Shown: positions 1 through 8,763 of the stretch, in pieces
Layout of the letters: every line of letters starts with the position of its first letter
How positions within the stretch are numbered: position 1 is the first letter of the stretch
From: Moorella sp. E308F
GTDB lineage: Bacteria > Bacillota > DSM-521 > Neomoorellales > Neomoorellaceae
Direction of reading: 5' to 3'
DNA: 64,000 bases
NCBI RefSeq assembly: GCF_006538365.1
Contig: NZ_BJKN01000002.1
Coordinates: 523,119-587,118, forward strand
Notes under the pieces: generated by a model
What the model saw: only the letters and a program-made list of their open reading frames with translations
Told to the model about the DNA's origin: nothing
Database searches by the model: none
Program-made: the position numbers and the translations under genes

Positions 1-1815
1 CATCCCGTTGCATTCGATTTCCACCGCCGCCGGGAGGCAGTCAAACTCGATCTTCGCCGCCCGCGCGAGGCGGTTTTTATAAATCAGATTCGCCAAAATC
101 TCCCTCAGCGGTAGCAGCACCGCCGCGTCCAGCCCGGCGTACCGGAGTTGCCTTTCGGTAAGCTCGGGGGCCGACCAATCGCTGGCCTGCTCCTCTTTGT
201 CCAGGACCACCTCTAAATGCCGGTGGGCGATTTCTTTCAAACTGTGGGTCGGGTAGACCGGCCTTATCTTCTTCTGTGTGTCGCGCTCAAACTTTATTTC
301 GTGCCCGTGGCGATCGTAGTACCGTGTCGGCCCGTTGCCTTCCTTGACTATATGCACGCCGTGCTCCTCACGCCATTTGGAGAATTGGGCCTCGGGGATA
401 AAGTCGCCCGCCGTAACCAGTTGGCTGGCGAGCATGGTGTCGAAAAGCCGTTCGCACGGGAGCCGCTTCCCCGGCCAGCAGGGCTTGCCTTCGGCCGCCG
501 CCAGGGCCGACCGCAAGAATTTCAAATCGAATTTCAAGTTGTGCCCGGCGAAGCTCACTTCCGGGTCGGCCATCAAACCGACCACCCCGTCGAGCATCTC
601 ACGGCGGTCTTCCTTACCGAACCGCCACAGGTCGGCCACGTAGGCCACCGCGTTGCCTCCCGACTCCGGCCCTTTGCCGTCCTCGGCGACCAGGTTTTTC
701 TTTCCGGCCGGGTAGACGGGCACGGCCAATTGCAAGAGGCGTATTTCATTCACGAAGGGGTCCAGCCCGGTCGTCTCGGTGTCGAAGCCGCACACCCCGG
801 CGTCCCTGGCGGCGGCCAGGGCGGAACGCCACGTCTCCACGTCTTCCACGACTACGATTTTCACCCGATCGAGCCATTCCTGCCACAATGTCGGGGCGGG
901 CTCTGCGGCAAAGGGGAGCCGGGGCGGGGCCGGGCTTCTGTCCTTTTCCCCGACCGTGCCCATTTCAGGAAAAAGGACGGTTTGGACGGGATCCGAGGAG
1001 GCCTCGTCCTGGCGTTCTGCTTTTACAGACATATCGTTTAGTGAAGTTTGCCCATCACCCCTCACAGAACCGCCGCTGCGGCCTTTATTTTGGCCTATAA
1101 GGGGCCGATCTCCCGCGGTAGGTAGTTTCCTACCACCACCGTCACGCGGTGTATACCCTCCGATCTTTTCGCCGCTTGATTCTGAAGGCATTTCGCCGTC
1201 TGCTGCCGTCTTTCCGTCGGCTATGGCCGCCGCTTTTGCCACTGTCTGGCTTGTATTTACCGTATGAGCAACGCCGCCGTTTTTATACCCATCCCCGGTA
1301 TCTCCGGGGCACGGAAAACCCTCCCCAGCTCCCGCCGTGTCCGCACCTAGAGTCCGGCCGTCCTGGTGGGGCCGGCCGGCTTCCGCCGCTTTTTTGTAAG
1401 CCTCGAATACGGCCCTCCAGGCCGCCTCGTAGTCGCCCAAAGCCAATTCGAAGACCAGCGCGTCGTTGTCGGCCGCGGCCTCGTCCAAAAGAGCGGCGGC
1501 CTTGTCTACATTGGCCATTAAATCGGGCCGGTTCGCCGCGGCCCACTCCACGGCGCCGGGAGGGGCGGCGGCGTTGAGGCGGGCGGCGGTCTTCGACATG
1601 GCGGCGTCGAAGTCGAAGGGTTCTTCCTTCCTGCGGGCAGCCGCGCAGGCGAATACGGCTTCTACTGAAGCCGTGCCGCGTTTTGCCGTGTCAGCCGGGC
1701 CGGGCGTTTCGCCGCCTGGCGACACGGCGGCGGGTTTTTCTACAACCCCGGACAGAATGGATTCTGCCGGGTTAGGTCCAACGAAATCGCTGAAATGGAA
1801 TCCTTTCTCAAACAT
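1..1815 (-). CDS. Family A DNA polymerase, N-terminal part (runs off the left edge)
   Basis: The minus frame stays open for 605 codons from an ATG at 1815 to the window edge. Residues 1 to about 285 are Ala/Gly/Pro-rich and low in complexity. After that comes a DnaQ-like 3'-5' exonuclease domain: Exo I FDTETTGL, Exo II FAGHNLKFDLKFL and Exo III YAGLDAAVLLPL. The last visible residues (AAVEIECNGM) resemble the start of the family A polymerase domain, where Pol I has a similar A-x-x-E-x-x-G segment. The polymerase domain itself must lie outside the window. The role is therefore inferred: replicative polymerase of the mobile element. The gene follows the UvrD helicase by 25 bp in the same orientation, so they probably share a transcript. 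The long low-complexity N-terminus is unusual for Pol I. Confident about the exonuclease domain, fairly confident about family A. Confidence 0.85.
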   Translation of the reverse strand, partial: MFEKGFHFSDFVGPNPAESILSGVVEKPAAVSPGGETPGPADTAKRGTASVEAVFACAAARRKEEPFDFDAAMSKTAARLNAAAPPGAVEWAAANRPDLMANVDKAAALLDEAAADNDALVFELALGDYEAAWRAVFEAYKKAAEAGRPHQDGRTLGADTAGAGEGFPCPGDTGDGYKNGGVAHTVNTSQTVAKAAAIADGKTAADGEMPSESSGEKIGGYTPRDGGGRKLPTAGDRPLIGQNKGRSGGSVRGDGQTSLNDMSVKAERQDEASSDPVQTVLFPEMGTVGEKDRSPAPPRLPFAAEPAPTLWQEWLDRVKIVVVEDVETWRSALAAARDAGVCGFDTETTGLDPFVNEIRLLQLAVPVYPAGKKNLVAEDGKGPESGGNAVAYVADLWRFGKEDRREMLDGVVGLMADPEVSFAGHNLKFDLKFLRSALAAAEGKPCWPGKRLPCERLFDTMLASQLVTAGDFIPEAQFSKWREEHGVHIVKEGNGPTRYYDRHGHEIKFERDTQKKIRPVYPTHSLKEIAHRHLEVVLDKEEQASDWSAPELTERQLRYAGLDAAVLLPLREILANLIYKNRLARAAKIEFDCLPAAVEIECNGM

Positions 1816-1840
1816 TTCTACCGCTTTCCTTCGTTAAAAT

Positions 1841-3859
1841 TTAAAGTTCCGCCGCAATGCGATCTGTCCACCTCGTGCCGGGGAGCCTCCGCTTTTCGAA
1901 AGAAGAATTGACCTCAAATCCCATCTCTTTCAAAAAACGCGACGGCCTGTTCCACGCCGTCCGGCCCCAGTTAGTCCTTTCGCGGCACCAGGTGACGTAT
2001 AGGCAATCCTTCGCGCGGGTCGCGCCTACGAAACAAAGGCGTCTCTCCTCTTCCAGCGCCGGGCCGTAGCCGCTCTGATAATGCGGCAGATAACCTTCCT
2101 CCGCGGCGACCAGAAAGACCGTGTGGAATTCCAGGCCTTTCGCCTTGTGCAAAGTCATCAGCCGCACCGCGTCTTTCCCGCCGCCGTCGTCGCTGTCGCC
2201 GGACGCCAGGGCGGCCCTTTCCAAAAGCTCCGCCACGCCGCCGCCGGAAGCGTCTATCTCCGCCGCCGCGGAAATGAGGGCGCCGACGTTGGCGACCCGC
2301 TCCTGGCCCTCTTCGGACCGATCTTTGGCCAGCTTCGCCATATAGCCGGTCGATTCGGCAGCATACATGCAGAGTTCGGCCGCAGGTTTCTTTTCCCTGA
2401 TGCCTGTTTCCAAAACCTCCAGGGTTTTTGCCAACCGGGCGAGAGACGAACGCGCCTTTTTACCGATACCAGGTTTTGCGGCCGCGCCCGATAGGGCTTC
2501 TGCCGGCGGGCGGCCGGCGAGAACGAGAGCCGCGACCTGGGCGGCGGTGGCTTCGCCCACGCCCGGCTGGAGGAAGCATATCCGACGCAGGGAAACGACG
2601 TCTTTCGGATTCACGGCTACCCGCAGATGGGCCAGGACGTCTTTTATTTCCCTGCGGCCCCAGAAACCCACGGAACCGACCACCACGTAGGGGACGCCGC
2701 GTTTCGCCAGCGCTTCCTCGTATGTCCAGCTCAAAGCGTTGACGCGGTAGAGCACCGCGAAGTCCGACCAGGAAAGGCCCTGGCCGCTGTGCAGGGCGGA
2801 AATTTTTTCCGCCAGGAATTCAGCTTCCGCGCGTTCGTCCGGGAAAGACAGGCATTGAGCCTCGCCGCCGTCCGGGCGGACAGGCAACAAGGTTTTTTCT
2901 TCGCGCCGGGTGTTGTGCCGGATAAGCCTGTCCGCCAGGGACGTCACCGCCGGCACGGAGCGGTAGTTTTTCTCCAGGGCGACTACTTTCGCTTCCGGGA
3001 AGTCTTCTTTAAAACGCAGGATGTTTTCGACGTCGGCGGCCCGCCAGCCGTAAATGCTCTGGTCGGGGTCGCCGACAGCGGTGACGTTGCGGCGCTTTTT
3101 TACCAATAACTGCAGCCATTCGTATTGCGCCCGGTTGGTGTCCTGGTACTCGTCGACCAGGACCCATTTCCAGATTTCCGCCCATTTCCGGGCCACGTCG
3201 GGCCTTTCCCGGAAGAGGCGGACGGCCTCAAACAACAGGTCGTCGAAGTCCAGGCCGTTTACTTTTTTTAACATCTCCTGGTACGCGGCGTAGACTTCCG
3301 GCACGGCGTCCTCGCAGCCGGAAACGGCTTCTGCCATTTTCTGAGACAGCAGGCTCCCTTCGCCGATCTTTTCCGCCATCCATTTTGAAAATTCGTCCGG
3401 CCCGACCAGACAGTTTTTCGCGAAGGATATCGCCTTTCCGGCGGCGGCCGCGTCCGGCGGGTCCAGGCGGAACTCTTTGGCGGCTTTCACCAGCAATTCG
3501 CGGCGTGCCTCTTCGTCGACGACGGCGAATTTAGGGTCTATTCCGATTTTCGTGCCGTCCCGGCGTAAGACGTAAAGGCACGCCGAGTGGAACGTCTGGG
3601 CGCGCACGCCGCCGGTTTCCCCCAGCAAATTCCTAATACGCTGCTTCATCTCGCCGGCCGCCTTGTTCGTGAAAGTGACGGCCAGGATTTCTTCCGGGCG
3701 GGCCAACCCCGACGTCACCAGCCACGCCACGCGGTGGGTCAGCACGCGCGTTTTGCCGCTCCCTGGCCCCGCCAATACTAAAAGGGGGCCGGGGCCGTGA
3801 GAGACGGCTTCTTTTTGGGCGTCGTTGAGGCCGGACAGAATTTTTGATTCGCGCGTCAT
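1841..3859 (-). CDS. UvrD/PcrA-type superfamily 1 DNA helicase
   Basis: This 672-residue protein is a 3'-5' SF1A helicase of the UvrD/Rep/PcrA family. In order it has a Q-motif (LNDAQKEAVSHG), Walker A (GPGSGKTRVLTHR), motif Ia region, Walker B (VLVDEYQDTNRAQY), motif III (GDPDQSIYGWRAA), motif IV (LEKNYRS), motif V (LMTLHKAKGLEFHTVFL) and motif VI (VGATRAKD). The length is slightly short of chromosomal PcrA (about 720) and the C-terminus lacks an obvious RNAP-interacting Tudor tail. It sits between a small DNA-replication-related gene and a family A polymerase, which suggests it unwinds DNA for replication of the integrated element rather than being the host repair helicase. Codon use is GC-rich like the rest of the element. 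Confidence 0.93.
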   Translation of the reverse strand: MTRESKILSGLNDAQKEAVSHGPGPLLVLAGPGSGKTRVLTHRVAWLVTSGLARPEEILAVTFTNKAAGEMKQRIRNLLGETGGVRAQTFHSACLYVLRRDGTKIGIDPKFAVVDEEARRELLVKAAKEFRLDPPDAAAAGKAISFAKNCLVGPDEFSKWMAEKIGEGSLLSQKMAEAVSGCEDAVPEVYAAYQEMLKKVNGLDFDDLLFEAVRLFRERPDVARKWAEIWKWVLVDEYQDTNRAQYEWLQLLVKKRRNVTAVGDPDQSIYGWRAADVENILRFKEDFPEAKVVALEKNYRSVPAVTSLADRLIRHNTRREEKTLLPVRPDGGEAQCLSFPDERAEAEFLAEKISALHSGQGLSWSDFAVLYRVNALSWTYEEALAKRGVPYVVVGSVGFWGRREIKDVLAHLRVAVNPKDVVSLRRICFLQPGVGEATAAQVAALVLAGRPPAEALSGAAAKPGIGKKARSSLARLAKTLEVLETGIREKKPAAELCMYAAESTGYMAKLAKDRSEEGQERVANVGALISAAAEIDASGGGVAELLERAALASGDSDDGGGKDAVRLMTLHKAKGLEFHTVFLVAAEEGYLPHYQSGYGPALEEERRLCFVGATRAKDCLYVTWCRERTNWGRTAWNRPSRFLKEMGFEVNSSFEKRRLPGTRWTDRIAAEL

Positions 3860-3874
3860 TTTCAGAACCTTCTT

Positions 3875-4381
3875 TCAATCTTTCTGCGGGATAGGGATAT
3901 TTACGGTTTCAGCCTTTACCGCCAAGCACCACTCCAGTGTACCGTTAAGCCTCAGCCGGACAGCGTTGCGGCTCCCTCTCCCGGTTGTCAATAGTGCACC
4001 TTTTTCCTTGAGACGTTCAACGCCGCCAGCGTAATCAAAACCTTTATCCTTAAAAGCCTTCCGCACGATAGAGGTGGGAATGGCGACGTACCGCACGCCG
4101 TCCTCCACGATAAGTTTGCCTTTCACCCAAGAAAGGTTTTCATTGCCTACCAGCCCCCCGATATATTTGATATTATCCACGACCACGGAGCGGAACACGT
4201 TTACGGCGTCGTAGGAATCAGGTTTTATGAGGCGGCGTTTTTTGGCTTTCTTATCTTTTTCTTCTGGGGGATTATATTTTAAATCGCCGTAAATGTAGGC
4301 GCGGCTGTTGAATTTTTTCTTGTATCGTTCCACCTTTTTGTCATCGAGATTACCGTGGATAAGGTCTAATAGAATTCCCAT
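3875..4381 (-). CDS. Small protein resembling the C-terminal domain of the primase-helicase
   Basis: This is a 168-residue protein. An RBS (AAGGGGATG) lies 7 nt before the ATG at 4381. Residues 1 to 70 are very basic (KKVERYKKKF, KKAKKRRL). From about residue 80 on it aligns by eye with the last 110 residues of the element's own primase-helicase: SWVKGKLIVEDGVRYVAI against RWVGKIVRRDGKKYVALY, then RKAFKDKG, LKEKGALL, and VRLRLNGTLEWCLAVKAE against SLRFGGGKREWCLLVDAE. I know no characterised family for it. The gene lies directly beside the mirror-symmetric AT-rich region and upstream of the helicase and polymerase genes. A basic stand-alone copy of a replication-protein domain next to the presumed origin could be an initiator or loader, but that is inference. 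Coding status is well supported. Confidence 0.75.
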   Translation of the reverse strand: MGILLDLIHGNLDDKKVERYKKKFNSRAYIYGDLKYNPPEEKDKKAKKRRLIKPDSYDAVNVFRSVVVDNIKYIGGLVGNENLSWVKGKLIVEDGVRYVAIPTSIVRKAFKDKGFDYAGGVERLKEKGALLTTGRGSRNAVRLRLNGTLEWCLAVKAETVNIPIPQKD

Positions 4382-4456
4382 CTATTTACATCCCCTTTAG
4401 TCAAATGGATTTCTCTGCCTTTTTGAAAGCGGTCTTTCCGTGTAGATATATACCCG

Positions 4457-4501
4457 ACAAAAATCGTCAACATTTAAAACCGCTGTTTTTGACGATTTTC
4501 T
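4457..4501. repeat. Hairpin in the AT-rich intergenic region
   Basis: AAAATCGTCAA (4459-4469) is repeated inverted as TTGACGATTTT (4489-4499) around a 19-nt loop. It lies between the small replication gene and the large mirror-symmetric region. It could be a terminator or part of the origin; there is no clear T-tract on either side. Confidence 0.5.
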
Positions 4502-4753
4502 TCTCTCTTGACAGAGGTCTGGGAAAATGTGGTTTTTTTAGTGAGAACGGATTTTCCTTGATTCTTCGTTCGGGCCAAAAAAATTACAAATTCTCCCTGA
4601 GAACGGTTTTTCCTTGATTTTACGTTGACAAAATTTTACTGGGAACAGATTTTTGATTTAAGATAGATAAACGAGGAAAAATCATAAAGGGTTAAACAAG
4701 ATTTTTCAACGGTTTTTAAATATGAGAACGGATTTTTAAAAAATAGCTCTAGG

Positions 4754-4895
4754 GTGTCATACCTAGATGAATTAAGATTTTACAAAGATTAATTCGTTCT
4801 CATTTTTATTTACGTATGACATCGTATGACATCCGTATGACACCCTTAAATGTTGATATACCTATAAAAACGCGATCTGTCATACCGTCATACCT
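4754..4895 (+). repeat. Left iteron group (CGTATGACA family)
   Basis: Six copies of CGTATGACA or its complement TGTCATACC occur here: one at 4754-4764, three nearly contiguous copies at 4813-4843, and two at 4877-4895. The triplet has a period of about 10 bp, one helical turn, as expected for protein-binding iterons. Confidence 0.75.
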
Positions 4896-5045
4896 AAAAA
4901 AAATTTTCCCTAAAGGGAGGAAAGAAAAAAATGCACGTTTTTTAAAAAGGCATTAAAATCCCTACTTATTAACTCGGATATTTTTGACTTTCTTTGACCA
5001 AAAACTCGTGCAAAAAAAAATCCCCTTTTAGGGAAAAAAAAATTT

Positions 5046-5190
5046 AGGTATGACGGTATGACAGATCGCCTCATCCTTAGAGTATCAAGGCTGGGGGGTG
5101 TCATACGGATGTCATACGGTGTCATACCAAAATGAACTTGAGAACATACTATCCCCTGTAAAACCTTAATTCATCTACGTATGACACCTA
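5046..5190 (-). repeat. Right iteron group (mirror copy)
   Basis: This holds the mirror image of the left group: two copies at 5046-5064, three at 5097-5128 and one at 5177-5190, in opposite orientation. Group sizes (2, 3, 1) and spacing follow the left side in reverse order. Confidence 0.75.
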
Positions 5191-5423
5191 AGAACATTTT
5201 ATTCGGGAGCCGTTCTCACCATCAAAAAACCCAAGAAAATCAAAAGGAAAATCAGGTTAAATTAAAATCTACTTTATCATTATTATTCAAAAATCCGTTC
5301 CCAGGAAAAACATTCCAACGTAAAATCAAGGAAAACCCGTTCCCAGGGAGAATTTGTTAATTTTTTAGCCCCGACGAAGAATCAAGCAAAATCCGTTCCC
5401 ACTTAACCCTCCTCCTTCCCGTC

Positions 5424-8400
5424 CTAAAGTTCCACCCCGTCTTCTATCCCGGTGTCGTTTTCAGACATCAAATCTATTTCTTCCGCCCACATATCCGCGT
5501 CGTCTTCCAATAAGGCTTCCGCATCGACTAAAAGGCACCATTCCCTTTTTCCTCCGCCGAACCTCAACGAAGTGACATTTTTGTGTTTCTCCTTCATCTT
5601 TTCCGGGACCCATACCAGCCCCGCGTTCTTCAACGCCTTGGCTGCCGTCTCGTACTCGACGTCCGCGTTCTTCTTCAAAGCGTCCCGAACGGCATTGGCG
5701 TATAAGGCTACATACTTTTTGCCGTCCCGGCGTACTATTTTCCCCACCCACCGGGGCGGCTTGCCTTCCGCTTCCCGTAAGCCGTCGATGAGCTCGCGGT
5801 TCTCGGCCACGAACGAGCGCAAGACGTCCAGCACCGTGGCCAGCAGCGCCCGCCCGCTGGTGTTTGTCACGACGTTTTCCCACGCCGCGTCCAGGGCGGC
5901 GGCCGTGATCTCCGTGGCCTTTTCCCCGTCTTCGCCCAGGGAGCGCAGCAGCAGTTCCAGCCCGGCGCCGCACGCGGCCGCCCGCTTGGCCAGGCGTTTC
6001 AGGGTCTGGTTTTTTTCCGACGAACCGTCCAGGGCGTTCCCCGTGGCCGGGGAAACCCTGTCGGTCACCCGGTCGAGGGCGTCTTTCCACCGCCGGTAAG
6101 TCGCCACAATAATTTTCCGCCGCGCGTCTTCGGGGAACGAGAGCAGCCACTGCACGTACCGCCGCCCGAGGTGGCCGTAGTCGGCGGCCAAATCTTTGGC
6201 GATCTGCTCCGCCTCGACGCGGAACTGTTCCCGCTTCGCCGGGAACAGCGGCGGGAACGACAGCACCCGGTCGAACACGCCCTGCCGCCCCCGCACGACG
6301 TCCAGGATCGACCGCTCGGCGCTCACGACCAGCACCGAATACCACCGCCGCGTCTTGCGGGAGCCGCCGCTCTTCGCCCCACGCTCCTTGCCCATGCCGA
6401 GGGCGAGCGAATACACTATTTCCGCGACGGCGTCGGCGTACCGCACCAGCTGGCTCTCGTCGATGTGGGCGGAAATGTCGCAGTGTACGGAAAACAGTAT
6501 CTCCGAATGCACCGTGGTCCGGTTGGCCGTCCTGATCATGTCGCCCAGGGTCGGCCTCCCCCAGAGGCCGGCGGGGAACATGTTGAGGGTGGTCTTGCCG
6601 CGGCCGCTCTCCGGGTCGGTCGATTCCACCACGAAGCCGCAGACGTCCGATTCCCCTTCTTCCACCAGGTAGCGTATCAAAGGCCCGGCCGCTCCGGCGC
6701 CCGTGAAGAAAGCCGCCAGGGGGTATTTCTCGAAGTATTTGAGGTACGTCCGCTTCTGGCCATCCAGGGTGCCGCGGGCCGTTATGGCCGCGAGCATCTG
6801 CTTTTCGCCGGCACCTATGCCGGACGACCACTCGCTCAAAGGGTGGTCCGATTCGGGCGCGTCGGCGGTTTCCCCCGCTTCGCCGTCCACCCGCCCGGCG
6901 GTCGTGAAGATGTCCCGCCCCACGGCAAACATTTCGCCCTTTATCCGCTCGCCCTGGGGCTTGTGCCAGCCGGAGCGCGCCACCAGGATTTTGACGGGGA
7001 GCGGGTGGTCGGGGTGGGTGAAGGTGTAGTCACGCAGCGCCCCCAGCCAGGTGATGACTTTCATGATGTTGGTGGAATCTACTGGCATCCCTAAATTTGC
7101 CAGGAAATCGACAGCTTTCGACACGTTGAAAAGCATGCCGCCGGCGGCCTGGATTTTGTTCCAACCGCCGTCTTTGTACCACCAGAGGTCGTATATCGTG
7201 TCTTCCCCCTGGTCGGCGGGGACCATTATCCCGGCCAGGGCCACGACGCACGCGATGACCGGATCGGCCTCGCTTTCCCCCGTTTCTTCGTCGAAAGTCT
7301 GGGTGCATATCTGCCCCAGGCTGTCGATCGTCCACCCTTCCGGCACGGGGAAATCGGCAAAGGGCGTCCCGGCGGCGGGCGGGAAGAGCTCGGCGATGGT
7401 TTTGACCTGCGGTTCGGGCTCCGGCTCTTCGGGTTCCGGCGGCCTCCGCGGCTCCTGCCGCTCCCGCGCCTGCGACAGGACCCTTCTGGCCCCGTCGAGT
7501 ATGTCCTTGTGGTACCGTCTGATCCCCGCTCTCTTGAGCCTGGCCTTCACCACCGGCTCACTCTTCAGCAGCCCCAGCAGGGCCGCCGCACCCAGGATCT
7601 GCCGCTCTATGTCGCCGCTGGCGAGCTCCCGTGCCGCGAACGCCTCGGCACCGGCGCCGACCGGCAGCCACGCCGGGGCGTGCTCGACGAGGGAACGGAA
7701 CCTGGCCGCGCCGTCTTCCCCGGCCCGTTTGTAGGCCACGAGGTAGTCGTCCAGCCCGACTTTTCCGTCTACGGCTTCCAGCTTCGGGAGGGTGATTATT
7801 TTGACCTCTTTTGCCCCTAAGCGGTACAGCTGCTCGGCCAGCTCCGGGAAAGCCGCCCAACGCTTGTGCCGCTGGTCGATGTCCGAATCGTAGACCAGGA
7901 CGACCCTCTGGCCGCCCCAGTCGCGCTTCAACCGGCCAAGCAGCGCCTCGTCCGGCGGCAATTGCTCCCCTACAGCACTGCGTTCGCGCCAGGAATCGAT
8001 GCCGGACACGCCGAAGCAGTTTATGCCGTTGTTAACGGCACAGAGGGCTTTCTTTTCGCCCTCGGTTATGACCACTTCCGGGGCGGTCATGTCGGCCCCC
8101 GGCGGCACGTAGAGGCGGCATCCGGCCCTGCGCGGCGAGACGTATTTCATGTCGCCCTTCGGCCGGTCGAGCCGCACCCGCACGAAGCCGTCCGGCTCTC
8201 CGGGGTACGGTATGGCGATACCTCCGCTCTCGACGTGCACGCCGGTCATGCGGCTCGCCTCTTCGGCCGTCACCCAGTAAAGCCCGGCGGCGTCGGCCAG
8301 GGCCGGAGGTATGTCGGATTCAGTCATGAGCTTGTGCTTTATGGCATCAGGCAGCGTCCGGCGAGGGGCACCGACCGGGGTGTCGCCGCTGTCACGGATG

Positions 8401-8471
8401 ACAGTATTTGGATTGGAAGGCGTTTCGATACCACCAGTATTTGGATTGCTGTTGTTCGGGTAATCAGGCAT
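5424..8471 (-). CDS. TOPRIM-DUF927 primase-helicase
   Basis: A 1015-residue replication protein. Residues about 40-270 form a DUF3854/TOPRIM-like domain (VVITEGEKKALC with the catalytic Glu near 130, and VLVYDSDIDQRHKRW near 190). A Pro/Glu-rich linker lies around 335-360. Residues about 365-830 match the DUF927 ATPase family. Its P-loop variant is SGRGKTTLNMF (near 595) and its Walker B-like segment is AHIDESQL. A C-terminal domain (about 895-990) has a relative encoded as a separate small gene across the AT-rich region. Proteins of this build act as primase-helicases in phages, plasmids and ICEs. It probably opens and primes the adjacent origin. Transcription runs leftward into the origin-like DNA. 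Domain naming is from recalled family features, not from a search. Confidence 0.85.
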   Translation of the reverse strand: MPDYPNNSNPNTGGIETPSNPNTVIRDSGDTPVGAPRRTLPDAIKHKLMTESDIPPALADAAGLYWVTAEEASRMTGVHVESGGIAIPYPGEPDGFVRVRLDRPKGDMKYVSPRRAGCRLYVPPGADMTAPEVVITEGEKKALCAVNNGINCFGVSGIDSWRERSAVGEQLPPDEALLGRLKRDWGGQRVVLVYDSDIDQRHKRWAAFPELAEQLYRLGAKEVKIITLPKLEAVDGKVGLDDYLVAYKRAGEDGAARFRSLVEHAPAWLPVGAGAEAFAARELASGDIERQILGAAALLGLLKSEPVVKARLKRAGIRRYHKDILDGARRVLSQARERQEPRRPPEPEEPEPEPQVKTIAELFPPAAGTPFADFPVPEGWTIDSLGQICTQTFDEETGESEADPVIACVVALAGIMVPADQGEDTIYDLWWYKDGGWNKIQAAGGMLFNVSKAVDFLANLGMPVDSTNIMKVITWLGALRDYTFTHPDHPLPVKILVARSGWHKPQGERIKGEMFAVGRDIFTTAGRVDGEAGETADAPESDHPLSEWSSGIGAGEKQMLAAITARGTLDGQKRTYLKYFEKYPLAAFFTGAGAAGPLIRYLVEEGESDVCGFVVESTDPESGRGKTTLNMFPAGLWGRPTLGDMIRTANRTTVHSEILFSVHCDISAHIDESQLVRYADAVAEIVYSLALGMGKERGAKSGGSRKTRRWYSVLVVSAERSILDVVRGRQGVFDRVLSFPPLFPAKREQFRVEAEQIAKDLAADYGHLGRRYVQWLLSFPEDARRKIIVATYRRWKDALDRVTDRVSPATGNALDGSSEKNQTLKRLAKRAAACGAGLELLLRSLGEDGEKATEITAAALDAAWENVVTNTSGRALLATVLDVLRSFVAENRELIDGLREAEGKPPRWVGKIVRRDGKKYVALYANAVRDALKKNADVEYETAAKALKNAGLVWVPEKMKEKHKNVTSLRFGGGKREWCLLVDAEALLEDDADMWAEEIDLMSENDTGIEDGVEL

Positions 8472-8511
8472 ACTACCGTCCCTTTCCGGGGTAATGGCAA
8501 AGGTAATGGCG

Positions 8512-8543
8512 AAAAAGCGGCCCTCCGGTTGCCCGGGGCCGCC
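8512..8543 (-). terminator. Intrinsic terminator, minus strand
   Basis: On the minus strand GCGGCCC and GGGCCGC form a stem followed by TTTTTC. It lies just upstream of the primase-helicase gene. Confidence 0.6.
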
Positions 8544-8582
8544 TAAAAAATTTGGCCCGGCCGCTCGCCGAGCCGCCGGGCC
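8544..8582 (-). terminator. Intrinsic terminator, minus strand
   Basis: Perfect 8-bp stem (GGCCCGGC/GCCGGGCC) followed on the minus strand by AAATTTTTTA. The block is repeated with variation about 85 bp further on, including the trailing CCGGAAAGGGARGCTAA segment. Confidence 0.6.
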
Positions 8583-8628
8583 GTACCGGAAAGGGAAGCT
8601 AAAAACGGTGCCTGATCCGTCTTTAGCC

Positions 8629-8667
8629 TAAAAAATTTGACCCGGCCGCAAGTCGTACAGCCGGGTC
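8629..8667 (-). terminator. Intrinsic terminator, minus strand (second copy of the block)
   Basis: Stem GACCCGGC/GCCGGGTC with a minus-strand T-tract (AAATTTTTTA). It shares flanks with the previous terminator, so the two are a tandem duplication of about 85 bp. With the terminator at 8512-8543 and the toxin-antitoxin control site, they account for most of the gene-free stretch 8472-8835. Confidence 0.6.
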
Positions 8668-8763
8668 CCGGAAAGGGAGGCTAAAGTTTACAACCCTTTC
8701 AAAAAGTAGAAACTAAACTACGCCGCCCTTTCCCCTAAAAAAGCATCCAGCCTTATGACGATA

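Larger units (their letters stand above)
4538..5408. repeat. Large mirror-symmetric AT-rich region, probable replication origin of the element
   Basis: About 870 bp without a convincing gene, strongly AT-rich inside a GC-rich element. The outer arms (about 4538-4665 and 5281-5408) are inverted copies that agree at most positions when read against each other. Each contains GRGAACGG-type boxes followed by CCTTGATT(T/C)T. Nested inside are two inverted groups of a second repeat (CGTATGACA and variants; about 4754-4895 and 5046-5190), six copies per side. Innermost are facing segments with TGCACG/CGTGCA and long A/T runs around 4896-4943 and 5003-5045. Every level is symmetric about roughly 4972. 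Iteron clusters in AT-rich DNA between a primase-helicase gene and other replication genes are typical of origins; the double-armed mirror layout is unusual. The origin assignment is inference from layout and context. Confidence 0.7.

Noticed and set aside
217-1041. Long plus-strand reading frame (274 codons) and several overlapping ones up to 1837
   Set aside because: They lie opposite the open minus-strand frame that has clear exonuclease motifs; the translations are Arg/Pro/Gly-rich and match nothing.
4910-5125. Small minus-strand reading frame inside the AT-rich region
   Set aside because: It crosses the iterons and the centre of symmetry, is full of Phe/Lys from A/T runs, and has no RBS.
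4538-5408. The inverted repeat as an insertion sequence or transposon
   Set aside because: No transposase frame fits inside, no target duplication is seen, and the arms contain several internal repeat families.
5461-6831. 456-codon minus-strand frame inside the primase-helicase gene
   Set aside because: It is a shifted frame of the same GC-rich gene, very rich in Arg and Gly, without an RBS or recognisable domain.
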